A DNA stretch of 64,000 bases from Mongoliimonas terrestris (GTDB taxonomy: Bacteria; Pseudomonadota; Alphaproteobacteria; Rhizobiales; Pleomorphomonadaceae): positions 30,805 to 94,804 of the forward strand of contig NZ_MSIG01000016.1 of assembly GCF_001927285.1 (NCBI RefSeq), in the 5' to 3' direction. Both the position numbers and the translations under genes were made by a program. The notes below the pieces were generated by a model. That model was not told where the DNA came from. It ran no database searches and saw only the letters and a program-made list of their open reading frames with translations. Positions 62,703 through 64,000 of the stretch are shown in pieces (position 1 is the stretch's first letter; each line of letters starts with the position of its first letter).

Positions 62703-63473
62703 ATGGGTAAGGGTAAGGACTTCCGCCCGTCGCGGCGGCGCGGCGGATTTGATGACGACGTGATGCCGTCTTTCGATATTCGGCCAGAACGTCCGTCGCG
62801 TTCGTTCGGCGGCCCCTCGCCGTTCGAGAGTGCGCCGCCGTCAGGCCCCGTGGTCGACGCCACGGTGTCCTGGTTCAATCCGGAGAAGGGCTTCGGTTTC
62901 ACATCGTTGTCCGACGGGTCGGGCGATGCCTTCCTCCACATCGGCCAGCTCCAGGCCATCGGCCGCGACAGCGTGCCGCCGGGCGCCACGCTCAAGGTCC
63001 AGGTCGCCCAGGGCGCCAAGGGCAAGCAGGTCGTCAAGGTGGTCGAGGTCGACGAGACCACGGCCCAGCCGCAGCAGTTCCGTCCGCGCCCTGCCGCCCC
63101 CCGCGCCGGTGGCTTCGGTGGTGATCGCGGCGGCTACGGCGATCGTGCCGGCGGTGGCGGCGGTGGCTACGGCGATCGCGGCGGCTTCGGCGGCGGTGGT
63201 GGTGGCGGCGGTGGCTTCGGCGCGCCGCGTCCCCCGCGCCGGACCGTGGACATGTCGTCCGCCGTCGATCTCGACGGTGTCGTCAAGTGGTTCAACCCGG
63301 ACAAGGGCTTCGGCTTCGTGGCCGGCGAGGACGGCGGCAAGGACGTGTTCGTCCACATCTCCGTCCTGCAGGCGGCCGGCATGGGCCCGCTCGCCGACGG
63401 CCAGCGCGTCGCGATGAAGATCGTGGAAACGCCGAAGGGCCGCGAGGCCGTGCAGATCAGCGTTCTCGACTGA
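62703..63473 (+). CDS. double cold-shock domain RNA-binding protein
   Basis: A 256-residue protein with two cold-shock domains: CSD1 at about residues 50-115 (VSWFNPEKGFGFTSL, DAFLHIGQL) and CSD2 at about 188-255 (VKWFNPDKGFGFVAG, DVFVHISVL). The linker is a Gly-rich, Arg-containing low-complexity segment (GGYGDR repeats) likely to bind RNA or phase-separate. The first 45 residues are basic and disordered. CSD2 is closest to canonical CspA; CSD1 is more diverged. It stands alone with its own terminator. Confidence 0.85.
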   Translation: MGKGKDFRPSRRRGGFDDDVMPSFDIRPERPSRSFGGPSPFESAPPSGPVVDATVSWFNPEKGFGFTSLSDGSGDAFLHIGQLQAIGRDSVPPGATLKVQVAQGAKGKQVVKVVEVDETTAQPQQFRPRPAAPRAGGFGGDRGGYGDRAGGGGGGYGDRGGFGGGGGGGGGFGAPRPPRRTVDMSSAVDLDGVVKWFNPDKGFGFVAGEDGGKDVFVHISVLQAAGMGPLADGQRVAMKIVETPKGREAVQISVLD

Positions 63474-63506
63474 GCCGTTCCGGCCGCAGTCGCGCATCGA
63501 CATCGG

Positions 63507-63537
63507 AAAGCCGTGGCGGACCCCCGCCACGGCTTTT
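63507..63537 (+). terminator. intrinsic terminator after the cold-shock gene
   Basis: AAAGCCGTGGCGG pairs with CCGCCACGGCTTT around a four-base loop, followed by TTT within the arm. It lies 34 bases after the stop. Confidence 0.75.
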
Positions 63538-63610
63538 CCGCGTGATGGGGATGCGGGTGGTTTGGGGCGGGGCTCTTGGGCTGGCGGGGCGGCGGGCTGT
63601 TCTGTGGCGT

Positions 63611-64000
63611 CGGCGCCGGCACCCCTCACCCCAACCCTCTCCCTCAAGGGGAGAGGGGGACCGTTGGCGGTTCGGTCGAGAACGTTCGACCGGGTGTGGC
63701 TTTCGTCCGCCATCACCTCTGTGGGGTCGGCGCCGGCACCCCTCACCCCGACCCTCTCCCTCAAGGGGAGAGGGGGACCGTTGGCGGTTCGGTCGAGAAC
63801 CGTTCGACCGGGTGTGGCTTCGCCCGCCATCACCTCTGTGGGGTCGACGCTGACACCCCTCACCCCTACCCTCTCCCTCAAGGGGAGAGGGGGACCGTTG
63901 GCGGTTCGGTCGAGGACCGTTCGACCGGGTGTGGCTTTCGTCCGCCATCACCTCCGGGGCGTCGGCGCCGACACCCCTCACCCCAGCCCTCTCCCTCAAG
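63611..64000. repeat. tandem 117-bp repeats running off the window edge
   Basis: Three full units start at 63611, 63728 and 63845, with a fourth beginning at 63963 and cut by the edge. Each has a CCCTCTCCCT...AGGGGAGAGGG hairpin, then GGACCGTTGGCGGTTCGGTC, a GTTCGACCGG box and CATCACCTC. Differences between units are few. Chance frames across it give PSPLEGEG-type peptides, which are not genes. Confidence 0.85.

Noticed and set aside
63457..63999. ORFs encoding repeated PSPLEGEGRGEG peptides
   Set aside because: They are translations of tandem intergenic hairpin repeats, a well-known source of false gene calls.

Overview
The window is GC-rich, gene-dense bacterial chromosome. Several features point to an alphaproteobacterium, probably of the order Hyphomicrobiales: CtrA-type boxes (TTAA-N7-TTAA), an EcfG-like promoter, an N-methylglutamate pathway for methylamine, a double cold-shock-domain protein and many hairpin-type intergenic repeats. 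I cannot name a genus. I see no tRNA, rRNA, CRISPR array, prophage or transposase.

Layout. 1-4.3 kb: the end of a UbiA-type prenyltransferase, a GtrA-type membrane protein, a small lipoprotein, a 48-residue membrane peptide, a single-domain response regulator with an EcfG-like promoter, and two unrecognised small genes. 4.5-22.6 kb: the most distinctive region. It holds a 1,361-residue exported protein of about 28 degenerate 46-residue repeats, a DUF6165 protein, a 1,724-residue protein with three [TPR + GT9-like glycosyltransferase] modules, a fourth module as a separate translationally coupled gene, a divergent GT4 glycosyltransferase, and a type I secretion ABC transporter/HlyD/Sel1-repeat operon. 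CtrA-like boxes precede both the cargo gene and the export operon, in two cases with a -10-like hexamer at the same offset. I infer a cell-cycle-timed secretion and glycosylation system for a surface protein.

23-28.6 kb: a DUF4189 protein and a set for non-phosphorylative L-fucose breakdown (aldose dehydrogenase, L-fuconate dehydratase, short-chain dehydrogenase, FAH-type hydrolase) with an IclR regulator. 29.3-40.6 kb: one long leftward gene set for the N-methylglutamate pathway (mgsABC, gmaS, mgdABCD) with a cupin-type regulator and a small dihydrofolate reductase-like gene. Together these turn methylamine into ammonium and folate-bound C1 units. 41-47.5 kb: a MoxR/DUF58/Bat (VWA) operon. 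47.5-49.4 kb: a VanZ-like protein and a class I aminotransferase. 49.5-57.4 kb: a Rieske oxygenase, a cupin regulator, a FAD oxidoreductase and a complete polyamine/betaine-type ABC importer. 57.4-62.2 kb: a class II aldolase, a LysR regulator and a two-subunit periplasmic molybdenum hydroxylase. 62.7-64 kb: a double cold-shock-domain protein with a structured leader, then tandem 117-bp repeats running off the end.

Two copies of a 118-119 bp double-hairpin element, in opposite orientation at 1178-1295 and 16089-16207, have matched base changes in their stems. Each copy also provides the stop codon of the gene before it.
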